This document shows, one piece after another, positions 23,603 to 32,581 of a stretch of 64,000 bases of DNA. The first letter of the stretch is position 1, and every line of letters starts with the position of its first letter. Source of the stretch: DATMRS01 sp035566015 (GTDB taxonomy: Bacteria; Pseudomonadota; Alphaproteobacteria; Sphingomonadales; Sphingomonadaceae); NCBI GenBank assembly GCA_035566015.1, contig DATMRS010000008.1, forward strand, positions 165,083 through 229,082, read 5' to 3'. Under the pieces are notes generated by a model. The model did not search any database and was not told the origin of the DNA. It was given only the letters and a program-made list of their open reading frames with translations. The translations under genes were made by a program, and so were the position numbers.

Positions 23603-24430
23603 TCAGCGCGTGCTGTGATTGCGTGCGCAGGGGCCGAGACCCGCGAGAACCAGCGCATAATCGGCACGGGTCGCCTCGGCGTCGGCCGGCGAAAGGTCGG
23701 CCGTCGAATCGGCGGGCATCTCGCGCGGCAGGAAGCATGCGAGCTGATACCAGAGCAAGGTGTCGGGCTCTGGTGGGCGCGCGGCGGCGTCGACGATATC
23801 GCCCAGCGCCACCGCCCAGCGCGGCTGTTCATTCGGGCGGCGCAGGATGTTGAGCGAGACGGGGCGGCCGTCGGCGGTGTTCAGGAATATCTGCGTCTCG
23901 CTTTCGCCCGGCAACGAGCCCGGCACGTGGAAGGCATGGCCGACGCCGGTGATTCTCGAAGGCGCGTCGGGCGCGTTCATCGCGGTCAAAATGCCGCGCA
24001 GCTTCTGATCCATCTCGGGCGACCAGCCGATGATCGCGTCGGGCGCGACCAGCCGGACCTCGCCTGGCCGGCCCTGCACCGGCGCGGCGAGAATCAGAAA
24101 ACGCATCTTCTCGACCTTCGGTGCCCGATTCGCGACGAGTGGAAAATCGGCGAGAAAGGCGATCTGGCCCGGCAGCCCCTGCGCCCCACGGATCAGCGTC
24201 AGCACGTCGGCGACGATATAGAATCGCACTTTTCCAGGCGGAACCGAGGCCGCATTCGCGCCCTTCAGCGGAATCGCCTCATGCACCATCACGTCGGCCG
24301 TGATCGGCGCCATTGCCGCGAGATCGGCGAGGTCCGCGTAGGAATATGGCGCTACCACAGGGGCTTGCGCGGGGGTTTCGGCAGAAAGAAGCAGAGCGGC
24401 CAGGAGCGCGGCGGCAGAAGTGAAACGCAT
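23603..24430 (-). CDS. Exported hypothetical protein
   Basis: A 275-residue protein with a signal peptide (MRFTSAAALLAALLLSAETP, cleavage near AQA). No enzyme motif is recognised; the mature part is neutral and probably periplasmic. ATG 24430 is preferred over ATG 24466 because it puts the hydrophobic signal at the N-terminus. The stop is 5 bases from the folB stop (convergent), and its start is divergent from tonB across a 250-base control region. Confidence 0.65.
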   Translation of the reverse strand: MRFTSAAALLAALLLSAETPAQAPVVAPYSYADLADLAAMAPITADVMVHEAIPLKGANAASVPPGKVRFYIVADVLTLIRGAQGLPGQIAFLADFPLVANRAPKVEKMRFLILAAPVQGRPGEVRLVAPDAIIGWSPEMDQKLRGILTAMNAPDAPSRITGVGHAFHVPGSLPGESETQIFLNTADGRPVSLNILRRPNEQPRWAVALGDIVDAAARPPEPDTLLWYQLACFLPREMPADSTADLSPADAEATRADYALVLAGLGPCARNHSTR

Positions 24431-24546
24431 CGATATCCGATCCTCGTTTACTGGTTGACAACGCAATCAGTTCGCTGTCGAAGGGCTGCTGTGGCGATGC
24501 GAGGCCGGTGCGCGAGCGTCCGGACAAAGCAATTGCCACGCGGAAA

Positions 24547-24583
24547 GTGTCACGATAGAGACACCGTATCCGTCAACGATACG
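24547..24583. promoter_or_regulatory. Two adjacent perfect inverted repeats upstream of tonB
   Basis: GTGTC-N8-GACAC (24547-24564) is immediately followed by CGTATC-N7-GATACG (24565-24583), about 100 bases before the tonB ATG and about 120 before the divergent exported-protein gene. Perfect arms and back-to-back placement suggest operator sites, but no known regulator consensus is matched. Confidence 0.35.
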
Positions 24584-24680
24584 ATAAGAAAGACGGGGGC
24601 GCCGTTTCCGGCATTGGGTTTTGAGCGTCGGCGTCACGGCTACATCGAGGCTTGTGGATTGGAGGGAGTGTGGTTCCTTA

Positions 24681-25337
24681 ATGGCTTATGCTGATCAATC
24701 GATAAGCTCGCGCAAGATCGCGGCGATCGTGCTAGTGGCGCTGTTCCACGCAGTGATCGGATACGCGTTCATCACCGGTCTTGCCTATAATGTGGTCAAG
24801 AAGGTCGCTCAGGACCTGAAGACCTTTGACGTGCAGGAAGAGCCGCCGCCCCCCGAGGAGCTGCCGCCCCCGCCGCCGCCCGAGCAGAAGGTCGAGCCGC
24901 CTCCCATGGTGGCGCCGCCGCCGGTCGTCAGCGTGCCCAATCCGGCGCCGCCGGTGATCGTGCAGACCGTTCCGGTCGCGCCGCCGCCGCAGATCCACGT
25001 CGAAGCGCCGCCCGCGCCGCCGCCGAAACCGTCGGTCGCCAAGCGTGCCGATGCGCGTGGCAATCCGGGCACATGGGTTACGCCGGACGATTATCCGTCG
25101 CGTGCGCTGCGTGAAGGCGTCGAGGGTGTCACGACGATCAATTTCGACATCAACGCCGATGGCCGTGTCGAGAATTGCCGCGTGACGGCGTCGAGCGGGT
25201 CGAGCGAACTCGATGACGCGACCTGCCGCAACTTCACGCGCCGTGCCCGTTATCGGCCGGCCGAGGATGCTGCTGGCAACAAGGTTCCCCAGCCCAACAA
25301 TACGCAGCGCGTGCGCTGGCAGATTCCGAAATTCTGA
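24681..25337 (+). CDS. tonB: Energy transducer TonB
   Basis: A 218-residue TonB: short cytoplasmic start, one membrane anchor (about residues 13-35, with the His needed for ExbB/D coupling in LFHAVIGYAF), a periplasmic proline-rich spacer (about 55-135, repeated PPPP and EPPP blocks), and the C-terminal TonB domain containing YPSRALREGVEGVTTINF. It passes proton-motive energy to outer-membrane TonB-dependent receptors, which are abundant in this bacterial group. ATG 24681 is preferred to ATG 24621. exbB and two exbD genes follow in the same direction. Confidence 0.93.
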   Translation: MAYADQSISSRKIAAIVLVALFHAVIGYAFITGLAYNVVKKVAQDLKTFDVQEEPPPPEELPPPPPPEQKVEPPPMVAPPPVVSVPNPAPPVIVQTVPVAPPPQIHVEAPPAPPPKPSVAKRADARGNPGTWVTPDDYPSRALREGVEGVTTINFDINADGRVENCRVTASSGSSELDDATCRNFTRRARYRPAEDAAGNKVPQPNNTQRVRWQIPKF

Positions 25338-25415
25338 CCGACCTGCGCGGGAGAGCGGGCCAGCGCTCTCCGGTGCGATCCTTCATTGCTATTGATTGAG
25401 AGGAAGACCGCTATC

Positions 25416-26183
25416 ATGACTGCTCCCGCTGCTGCCGGCGCCGCCGCCGCTACCTCCAACCCCTATGGCCTGATGGCCGCTCTGCACCAGGGCGGCGCGA
25501 TGGCCTGGGGCGTGTTCATCATTCTCGTGATCATGTCCGCCGCTTCCTGGTACATCATGTTCACGAAAGTGATCGAGCAGCAGAAGATCCTCAACCAGGC
25601 GAAGCGCGTGCGCGCGACCTTCTGGAACAACCCGACGCTCAAGGACGCTGCCGCGAAGCTCGAGAAGAACTCGGCCTATCGCCAGATTGTCGACGATGGC
25701 CTGCGCGCGCAGGAAGAGCATTCGAAGCTCCTCGACCCGGTCGAGCAGCATGATTGGCTCGCCGGTTCGCTCAGCCGCAGCCAGCAGGCGATCAATTCGA
25801 AGCTCGGAACCGGCCTTGCCGTTCTCGCGACCGTCGGCTCGACTTCGCCGTTCGTCGGCCTGTATGGCACCGTCATCGGCATCTACCGCGCGCTCATCAA
25901 GATCGGCGCCGCCGGTCAGGCATCGATCGACGCCGTCGCCGGCCCGGTCGGTGAAGCGCTGATCATGACCGCGCTCGGCCTTGCCGCCGCCGTTCCGGCC
26001 GTGCTGTTCTACAACTGGCTGGTTCGCCGCAACAAGGTTGTGTCCGAGCAGCTCGCGGCCTTTGCCAACGACGTGCATGGCTATCTGGTGTCGGGCGGCG
26101 CGCTGAAGCCGCAGATCGCCGGTCGCCCCGCGGTGGCTGGCCCGGCGAAGACGGCCCCGGCCGCCACCACCCCGAAGGCCTGA
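25416..26183 (+). CDS. exbB: ExbB/TolQ/MotA proton channel protein
   Basis: A 255-residue inner-membrane protein with three transmembrane segments: about 25-50 (GAMAWGVFIILVIMSAASWY), about 145-170 (ATVGSTSPFVGLYGTVIGIY) and about 185-210. The second and third form the conserved proton-channel core with the GLYGTVIGI signature. With ExbD it energises TonB. ATG 25416 is preceded by an AGGAAG ribosome site. It lies 78 bases after tonB. Confidence 0.92.
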   Translation: MTAPAAAGAAAATSNPYGLMAALHQGGAMAWGVFIILVIMSAASWYIMFTKVIEQQKILNQAKRVRATFWNNPTLKDAAAKLEKNSAYRQIVDDGLRAQEEHSKLLDPVEQHDWLAGSLSRSQQAINSKLGTGLAVLATVGSTSPFVGLYGTVIGIYRALIKIGAAGQASIDAVAGPVGEALIMTALGLAAAVPAVLFYNWLVRRNKVVSEQLAAFANDVHGYLVSGGALKPQIAGRPAVAGPAKTAPAATTPKA

Positions 26184-26289
26184 CGTTACATCGCCGCCGA
26201 TGCGCGGGGTCCGGCCCGGCGCATCGGCAGCGGAAAAGCGAGGCCGACCTCGCTGAGGCGTCAGAATAAGCAGGATAGGATTTCACCCC

Positions 26290-26781
26290 ATGGCCATGAG
26301 TGCGGGTCCGTCGGATGCCGGCGAGAGCGACACGCCCATGTCGAACATCAACACGACGCCGCTCGTCGACGTCATGCTGGTGCTCCTCATCATCTTCCTC
26401 ATCACAGTGCCTGTCGTGATCCAGACGGTTCCCGTCGAACTACCGAAGGTTGTGTACGAACCGACGACCACGAAGCCTGAAAACGTGTCGCTGTCGATCA
26501 AGGCAAGCCCGACCGGCGAATGCGAGGTTTACTGGAACCAGACGCGCGTCGATGCGCAGAAGCTGCTCGACCTGTCGGTCGCCAAGCTGAAGCGCGAGAT
26601 CGATCGTCAGGGCGGCCCGAGCGCGCCAGGCCTCGAATTGCCGGAAGCGCATATCCGTGGTGACATCCGCACGCCGTATCGCTGCATCGGTGGCGCCATC
26701 TACACCTTGCAGCGCGCGGGTTTCTCCCGGATCGGCTTCATTTCCGAGCCGCCGGTGGGCTACTCGACGGCGCGCTACTGA
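26290..26781 (+). CDS. exbD: ExbD/TolR biopolymer transport protein (first copy)
   Basis: A 163-residue ExbD: short cytoplasmic N-terminus, INTTPLVDVMLVLLIIFLIT with the essential membrane aspartate, and a periplasmic domain. The periplasmic part is about 20 residues longer than in the second copy and holds two cysteines (GECEVYW and YRCIGG), which could form a disulfide. ATG 26290 follows an AGGATAGG ribosome site. Confidence 0.92.
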   Translation: MAMSAGPSDAGESDTPMSNINTTPLVDVMLVLLIIFLITVPVVIQTVPVELPKVVYEPTTTKPENVSLSIKASPTGECEVYWNQTRVDAQKLLDLSVAKLKREIDRQGGPSAPGLELPEAHIRGDIRTPYRCIGGAIYTLQRAGFSRIGFISEPPVGYSTARY

Positions 26782-26796
26782 TCGGAGTTTCGTCCT

Positions 26797-27222
26797 ATGG
26801 CCATGAGTTCAGATACCGCCGAAGGCGAACCGATGCTGGATATCAACACGACGCCGTTGATCGACGTCATGTTGGTTCTCCTCATCATGTTCATCATCAC
26901 CATTCCGATCCAGACGCATGCGGTGAAGCTCGATCTGCCGCAGGATACGCCTAACCAGCCGCCGCCGCCGGTCGAGCCGACCAAGAACAAGGTCACGATC
27001 GACGCCGCTGGCACGGTGCTGTGGAACGGGTCGCCGGTGAGCCTGACGACGCTTCGTCAGTATCTCGATATCACGCAGACGATGAACCCGGTTCCCGAAC
27101 TGCATCTCGAACCTGACGCACAGGCGCGCTATGCTGTGGTCGATCAGGTCCTCGCGATCACCAAGCGGGCGCAGGTCGAGAAAATGGGCTTCGTCGGCAA
27201 CGAGAAATATGCGGGCTTCTAA
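26797..27222 (+). CDS. exbD: ExbD/TolR biopolymer transport protein (second copy)
   Basis: A 141-residue ExbD starting 15 bases after the first copy. It has the same INTTPLIDVMLVLLIMFIIT segment with the proton-pathway Asp, but a different periplasmic domain rich in prolines (NQPPPPVEPT). Tandem exbD genes after tonB-exbB are a known layout in Xanthomonas and sphingomonads, where the second may be specialised for certain receptors. A strong hairpin follows the gene. Confidence 0.92.
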   Translation: MAMSSDTAEGEPMLDINTTPLIDVMLVLLIMFIITIPIQTHAVKLDLPQDTPNQPPPPVEPTKNKVTIDAAGTVLWNGSPVSLTTLRQYLDITQTMNPVPELHLEPDAQARYAVVDQVLAITKRAQVEKMGFVGNEKYAGF

Positions 27223-27282
27223 GCGGTTCGCCTGACGGGCTGGTCGGTTCCGGCCCGATAGAAGGTCCAGGTCCGTTCGATC

Positions 27283-27341
27283 ATGAAGGCCGGCATCGCC
27301 TTCCCTCTCCGGCTTGAGGGAAAGGCGATGCCGGCCTTCAT
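27283..27341 (+). terminator. Long hairpin after the tonB-exbBDD operon
   Basis: Arms ATGAAGGCCGGCATCGCC and its complement, extended by TTCCCTC/GAGGGAA with a one-base bulge, enclose an 8-base loop, giving about 25 paired bases. The right arm is followed by TTGCGTTTTG. It lies 60 bases after the second exbD stop, so it fits an intrinsic terminator. Confidence 0.7.
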
Positions 27342-27989
27342 TGCGTTTTGGCCCCGCTTCTGTCGTGCCGTTATGCTTGCAGGGGAGTGGCCGCGTCGGG
27401 AGGGCAGCGCAGATAGATGTGAAGCGGTAATAATCTTTTCTCAAAGGGCGCGACCAAGTTGAGCGGTCGCTGCAGCGCACGTTTTGCGGGGCGCCGATAT
27501 GCCTCCTCGACTTGATCTGTCCTGCGCTATAATCGGTTTCCTTCTCGCAATGTGTAGGGCGCTGTGCAGCACTTTTGCGTCGAGCTGCCCGAGGTGTGGC
27601 AGTCGATCCGCTCGCTCCCCGGGCTCCCTGCTCTTTCTCCCGCGAGCCCTTGTTCCCGCGATGTCTTGAACTCCTTCCCCGGCGCAGGATGGCGGATGGC
27701 GCATTCCTTCCCATCGCTGGCGAACGGATGCCCTCAGGAACGCGCGCGCGTCCTTTTGCGGTGGTCCGATATTGCAGATCGGGGCGGCCTCTTCGACGGA
27801 GGCGACTCGCTTCCTTGCCGATGTTCCGTCGCCCACAGATTCCGGCTTTCCCCGGCATGAGGGGGGAGACGCGAGAGAGTCTTTGATGTTTCCCCCGGAT
27901 AGCGAAAAGAGGGACCCAGCCTTCGCCGAAACAGGGGGGAGGGGCCTTTCGGACGAGATCTTATGGAGGCTGTTACCCCCTTCACGCTC
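27342..27989. other. Gene-poor gap, 650 bases
   Basis: No convincing gene is seen. Several short open frames exist on both strands, but none has a ribosome site, a recognisable domain or a consistent codon pattern. A fragment near 27838-27862 (GATTCCGGCTTTCCCCGGCATGAGG) resembles a decayed B-type palindromic element. A small RNA cannot be excluded. Confidence 0.5.
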
Positions 27990-29777
27990 TCAGGTGCGGA
28001 GGCGCTCGATGGCCTGGGCGAGGGCGACGTAGAGTTTGCCGGCGTCGGAGGAGAGGAGGGTGACGCTGAGCGGCGTGCCGTCGCGGCTCGCGAGCGCACG
28101 ACGGAGCATCGCCTCGAAGTCGTGGATATAGCGATTCACCTGTTCGCGGAACTCGCCATCCTCGTCATAATGGCGCGCGATTTCCTTGATCTCGGTCGCG
28201 TTGACGAGGCGGACGGCGCGGCGCGTAAAGACGCTGCGATCACCCTTGAGATATTTTGCCCAGGCGCGATCGGTGACGTCGTTCGATAGAATCTTGGCGA
28301 CGTCGATCGCGGTGGAATTGAGCGCCTCGATCAGCAAGGCGACACGCGGGGCGAAGAGGTTTTCGTCCTCGGTGGCCTCCAGCGCCCGGGTTTCGGCGTG
28401 ACGCGCCTCGATTGCAGCGGCTTTCTCACCGATCGCGCGCATTTGATCGTCCAGCGCGCCGCCGGCCTTCCGCGCAGCCTCCAGTGCCCGGTCGGCGGCG
28501 GCGGACAACTCGGCCATCCGCGCTTCGACCTCGTTGCCGATCGTCTGGCGAATCGCGTCGCGGCTGGCGCTGCCCAGCGAAGCGGCGGCGTCGGGTATGA
28601 CCTCGCCCAGCGTCTCGCGGGCATGCTCGGCGGCCTGGTTGGCCGTGTCGCGAACGCGCAACAGCGCCTCGACCAAGCGTGGGCCGGCCTCATCCGCCAC
28701 GGCATCGGTGCGCGCGCGCGCCTCCGTGATCGCGGCCTCGAGCGCGCGCGCCTGATCGCCGGCGCCGGAGAGCCGTGTCTCGATCGCCGCCGCCTGATCG
28801 ATCAGCGCCAGCATCGAATCGCCCTGTGCCTCTATGCTCTTGCGCGTCTGTTCGACGGCGGCGGTCGCGCCATTATAAGCGGTGTCGATCGCGCTGATCA
28901 TGCGGCCCGACGCTTCCTCAATCCGCGTCTCGGTGATGGCGCCGGCCTCTTCAACCTCCTGGATACGCTGGGCGAGCCGCCGGGCGGCTTCGTCGGCCTG
29001 GCCGGCGGCGGCATGGGCTTGAGCGGCAAGCCCGGCGAGCGCCGCGTCGAGCATCGCCGCCTGCTGCCCCGTATCCTGGCCGACGGCATGGATGCGCGCG
29101 GCTATCCCTTCGATCCGCGTCTCGGCGGCGGGCAGGTCTTCGATCAGCGTGCGGATATCCGTCTTCGCCGTGGCGGCGGCATGTTCAAGCCGATCCGCCT
29201 GCCGGCCGAGCGTCTCGGTGCCGGTACGCATGCCGGCCGAAAGCTCGGCCATACGAAGCGCCGAATCCTCGCCGGCGCGGAGCAGGCGATCGCTCTGTTC
29301 GGCCAGCAGCTTGCTATTGTCGTCGAGCCGATGGGCGAGCCGCGCAACGGCCTGTTCGAGCGCGTTCGCCTCGGCCCGCATCGCGGACGCGGTGTGGGCG
29401 AAGCGCCGCGCCTCGCGCCGGCTGGTACGCCGGAGCAACAGATAGAGGATGCCGAGGAGCGCCAACGGCCCGCTGGCCATCGATACACGCGCGACCACGT
29501 CGACGAGCGCGCCGCCATCGGCTTCGAACGAAGTGAAGACGGCGGCGACCCAGAGCACCGCGACAATGCCGAGGACGACGGCGCCCGCCGTCTCGCGCCA
29601 GGGCGACGCCACCGTGGGCGGATCGGCCTCCTCTTCCGCCTCGACGACGGGATCGGGAACCGGGACGGGCAGCGTCGTGCCTTCGCCCTTGTTGCGGGCG
29701 ATCGCCTCGAGCAGCGCGCGATGTTCGCGCCATTGATCGGTTGATCGAGCCCCCATGTCCATGCGACTGTTTAACAT
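27990..29777 (-). CDS. Large coiled-coil membrane protein
   Basis: A 595-residue protein: about 60 polar residues, two hydrophobic segments (about 63-83 and 95-117), then a very long Ala/Glu/Arg-rich coiled coil (about 120-470) and a compact C-terminal domain of about 110 residues (AILSNDVTDRAWAKYLKGDR, then FREQVNRYIHDFEAMLRRAL). No enzyme motif is present. The layout, two membrane spans plus extended coiled coil, recalls polarity or scaffold proteins of alphaproteobacteria such as TipN, but that is only an architectural likeness. It is divergent from the Hpt-like gene, 65 bases away. ATG 29762 or 29756 are other possible starts. Confidence 0.65.
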   Translation of the reverse strand: MLNSRMDMGARSTDQWREHRALLEAIARNKGEGTTLPVPVPDPVVEAEEEADPPTVASPWRETAGAVVLGIVAVLWVAAVFTSFEADGGALVDVVARVSMASGPLALLGILYLLLRRTSRREARRFAHTASAMRAEANALEQAVARLAHRLDDNSKLLAEQSDRLLRAGEDSALRMAELSAGMRTGTETLGRQADRLEHAAATAKTDIRTLIEDLPAAETRIEGIAARIHAVGQDTGQQAAMLDAALAGLAAQAHAAAGQADEAARRLAQRIQEVEEAGAITETRIEEASGRMISAIDTAYNGATAAVEQTRKSIEAQGDSMLALIDQAAAIETRLSGAGDQARALEAAITEARARTDAVADEAGPRLVEALLRVRDTANQAAEHARETLGEVIPDAAASLGSASRDAIRQTIGNEVEARMAELSAAADRALEAARKAGGALDDQMRAIGEKAAAIEARHAETRALEATEDENLFAPRVALLIEALNSTAIDVAKILSNDVTDRAWAKYLKGDRSVFTRRAVRLVNATEIKEIARHYDEDGEFREQVNRYIHDFEAMLRRALASRDGTPLSVTLLSSDAGKLYVALAQAIERLRT

Positions 29778-29842
29778 CTTTCGCGCCGCGAGAAAGCCCG
29801 CGGCAACGCCTTGTTAAACCAGTCCACCGCAAAGGGGTCCCG

Positions 29843-30142
29843 ATGGCCTATGATCCTGGAGCTCTCGAAACGTCGCTTGCGGCGGCAGTCGGCGATGACA
29901 TCGCGCTGGTCGCGGAGCTTCGTGACGCTTTCCTGGTGAGCGCCGAGTCGCATGCGCTGGCGATGGCGCGGGCGGAGGGACGCGAGGCATGGCGCGCGGC
30001 CGCATGGCGCCTGCAAGGGCTGGCCGCGAGCTTCGGCGCGCTGGCGCTGATGAAGCTTGCCAGCGCGGCGGCGGAAGGCGCGGTGGGGGACCCGGCGATG
30101 CTGCGCCGTATCGGCCGCGCGATCGCCGCTCTCGGCAAGTAA
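29843..30142 (+). CDS. Hpt-like protein lacking the phosphoacceptor histidine
   Basis: A 99-residue helical protein. The region WRAAAWRLQGLAASFGALAL (about residues 50-69) matches the Hpt core AHxLKGxAxxxGAxxL, except that the histidine is Trp (codon TGG) and the following lysine is Gln. Length and helix pattern fit a single Hpt four-helix bundle. It therefore cannot accept phosphate in the normal way and may act as a binding partner or decoy. AAAGGGG precedes the ATG. Three same-strand genes follow, ending in a histidine kinase. Confidence 0.7.
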   Translation: MAYDPGALETSLAAAVGDDIALVAELRDAFLVSAESHALAMARAEGREAWRAAAWRLQGLAASFGALALMKLASAAAEGAVGDPAMLRRIGRAIAALGK

Positions 30143-30211
30143 ACGGCGCCCCTTGGCACCCGGCGTGCGCCGGCTTATCGCTCCTCCCCGCATGGACGCG
30201 AGACGATCGAC

Positions 30212-31441
30212 ATGGCGCTGGCGGCGCTGATTTCCGCCTGCCGCACGGTAGCGGAGAGCGAGGATTTGCGCGCCTTGCTGCCGGTGGCGGGCCACACCCT
30301 GATCGAACATCAGGCGCGGCTTGCAGTCAGGGGCGGCGCGGACCATGTCGTCGTGCTGGTGGAGCGGCTTCCCGCGGATCTGGTCGCCGCGATCGACCGC
30401 CTGCGCCATGGCGGCGTGAACGTCGAGATCGCGCGCACGCTAAGCGAGGCGATCGGGCGCATCCCTTCCGAGGACCGGCTGCTGCTGATCGCCGACGGCT
30501 TCGTCGGATCGGATCGGCTCGTTGCGCGGGTAGCCGAGGCGCAAGGGCAGGCGATCTTGACCGTGCCGGACAATGCGGCGCACGCCCGGTTCGAGCGGAT
30601 CGACGCAACAGCGCGCTGGGGCGGCCTGCTGCTGCTCGACGGGCAGCGGCTGCGCCAGGTATCCGAAATGCTCGGCGACTGGGACCTCGAATCGACGCTG
30701 CTTCGCCGCGCGGTGCAGGACGGGGCGGCACGGCTGCCGGCGGAGGAAGGCGGGGCTGAGGGGCCGCCGCGCCTCATCGAACAGACCGGCGATCTGGACG
30801 AACTCGACGCGCTGCTGTTCGCGGCCTCGTCGCATGAGCGCAGTGGGAGCGACTGGCCGCAGCGCTATCTTTATCCGGCGGCCGAGCGGATCGCGGTGCC
30901 GCCGCTGCTCCGCCGCACCGTCGAGCCGGGCTGGCTGACGATTGGCGCGGCGGGTGCGACGTGGTGCGCGGCGTTGCTGGCGCTGGCAGGCTGGCGCGGC
31001 CCGGCGCTGTTTTTGCTCCTGCTTTCCGGACCGTTGACGGCGGTGGCGGAGCGACTGGCGGCGACGCGGTTGATCGATTCGCGCGAAACCGGCCTGCTGG
31101 GCAGGGCTCGCGCGGCGGGTGCGGTGGCGGCGCTGCTGGCGCTGATCTGGCGAATGGAGCCGGCGGCGGGCTGGGGCGTGTGGCCGCTTGCGTTGCTGCT
31201 GCTGCTCGGCATGGCGGCGCTGATCGGCGAACGGCGGGTCCTCGCGCGCCTGTCCGATGGCACGGTGCCGTCGTGGCTGGCGAGTCTGGATGGACTCATC
31301 CTCATGCTGCTGCCATTCGCACTGGCGGGCTATTGGCTGACAGGTATAGCCATGCTCGTAATCTATGCGGCGGTGTCGTTGTTCGCCGTGCAGCGTGAAG
31401 TAGCGGTGCGTCTGGCGGTCTTGCCGCATCATGAGGATTAG
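30212..31441 (+). CDS. Membrane protein with nucleotidyltransferase-like N-terminal domain
   Basis: A 409-residue protein. The first 190 residues resemble a GT-A/NTP-transferase fold (LLPVAGHTLIEHQARLAVRGGADHVVVLVE is similar to the start of sugar-nucleotidyl or MobA-like transferases). The classic G-x-G-T-R/K phosphate loop is absent, so catalysis is doubtful. Residues about 230-395 contain four to six hydrophobic segments. This fusion resembles CDP-alcohol-phosphatidyltransferase-type fusions in topology, but the CDP-OH motif is not seen. It sits between the Hpt-like and DUF2336 genes; function unknown. Confidence 0.6.
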   Translation: MALAALISACRTVAESEDLRALLPVAGHTLIEHQARLAVRGGADHVVVLVERLPADLVAAIDRLRHGGVNVEIARTLSEAIGRIPSEDRLLLIADGFVGSDRLVARVAEAQGQAILTVPDNAAHARFERIDATARWGGLLLLDGQRLRQVSEMLGDWDLESTLLRRAVQDGAARLPAEEGGAEGPPRLIEQTGDLDELDALLFAASSHERSGSDWPQRYLYPAAERIAVPPLLRRTVEPGWLTIGAAGATWCAALLALAGWRGPALFLLLLSGPLTAVAERLAATRLIDSRETGLLGRARAAGAVAALLALIWRMEPAAGWGVWPLALLLLLGMAALIGERRVLARLSDGTVPSWLASLDGLILMLLPFALAGYWLTGIAMLVIYAAVSLFAVQREVAVRLAVLPHHED

Positions 31442-31477
31442 CAGGCTTTTAACGACACTGGCCCTAGAAAGGCCCCG

Positions 31478-32581
31478 ATGTCCGTCGACGATCGACACCG
31501 GGCGTACCGGCCCGGAGCGGAAGGTATGGCGTTGCTGGCGGAGGCCGCCGGCGCGGCGGGCCACATGCGCGCGCGGATCGAGGGGGCTGTCACTGACCTT
31601 TTCCTGCCCGACGAGGGACGCCTGACCGACCAGTATCGCGCGGCGATGGTGCGGCTGCGCGCGCGGCTTGTCGGCGGGGTCGAGGCCGATTTGCGGCAGC
31701 GGTTGTACGCGCGAGGCGAACCGGCGCTGACGGCCGCACTCGACGCCGGCCCGGGAAGAACGGCACTGGCAAGGTTGCTCCGCGCGGGCGTGCTCCGCGA
31801 CGAAGGTTTCACGGCCCTGCTACTGCGCCGGGCCGAGGAATATCGGCTGGCGGGCGCGCTCGACGTGCAGGCGGCGCGGGCGAAGCAGACTGATCCTGCG
31901 CCGGCTCCCCCAGTGCTCGAATCGCTGCCGTCACCGCTGGACGAGATGGCGATGTCGTTCCTCGCAGCCGAAGCACGGCGGCGCGATGCCTTTCACGATC
32001 CCGCCCCCGGCGAGAGCGAACTGCCCGCCGAACTGTACCATCGCCTCGTCTGGTGGGCGGCGGCGGCGTTGCGTGACGATCTGACGCAGCAAGGCGTGGC
32101 GCCGGCGGCGGTCGACCGCGCGCTGGCGGCGGCGGGGGGAGAGCTTCTCGCGGCCTATGACGAGGGCGATACGCCTGAAGGACGCGCAATGCGGCTGGCG
32201 CGGGTGCTGCACGCGGCGGGGCTGCTGGAGGATCAGACGGTTGTCCGGCTGCTGGCGGAGGGGCGCCTGACGCTGGCGGCGGCGGCGCTGGCGACGCGCG
32301 CGGGCATCGCCTTCGCTCCGGCTTGGGAGATGATGGCCGACACAGGGGGCGCGCGCCTGCTCCTGCTGCTCCGCGCGATCGGCATGGCGCGCGCGCCGGC
32401 GGCCGACTTCGCCTTTCGCCTCGCCTCTGTGCAGGAGGAGGATGGCGGCGCGGCGCTGGCCGATCGGATCGAGGCCTTCGCGGCGCTCGATCCGCAGCGA
32501 GCCGAAGAAGCGCTGCTGCCGTGGCGCCTCGACGATGGTTACAGGCGGGCGCTGGCCGATCTTGCCGGGCGTGGGCCATGA
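31478..32581 (+). CDS. DUF2336 domain-containing protein
   Basis: A 367-residue all-helical protein that matches DUF2336, a family found in alphaproteobacteria, often near two-component genes. Seen here are a repeated helical pattern (ALDAGPGRTALARLLRAGVL; LAAAALATRAGIAFAPAWEM) and the LPAELYHRLVWWAAAALR segment. No catalytic motif is visible. Its stop overlaps the start of the downstream histidine kinase gene (ATGA), so the two products are probably made together. Role unknown; partner of the kinase by inference. Confidence 0.75.
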   Translation: MSVDDRHRAYRPGAEGMALLAEAAGAAGHMRARIEGAVTDLFLPDEGRLTDQYRAAMVRLRARLVGGVEADLRQRLYARGEPALTAALDAGPGRTALARLLRAGVLRDEGFTALLLRRAEEYRLAGALDVQAARAKQTDPAPAPPVLESLPSPLDEMAMSFLAAEARRRDAFHDPAPGESELPAELYHRLVWWAAAALRDDLTQQGVAPAAVDRALAAAGGELLAAYDEGDTPEGRAMRLARVLHAAGLLEDQTVVRLLAEGRLTLAAAALATRAGIAFAPAWEMMADTGGARLLLLLRAIGMARAPAADFAFRLASVQEEDGGAALADRIEAFAALDPQRAEEALLPWRLDDGYRRALADLAGRGP

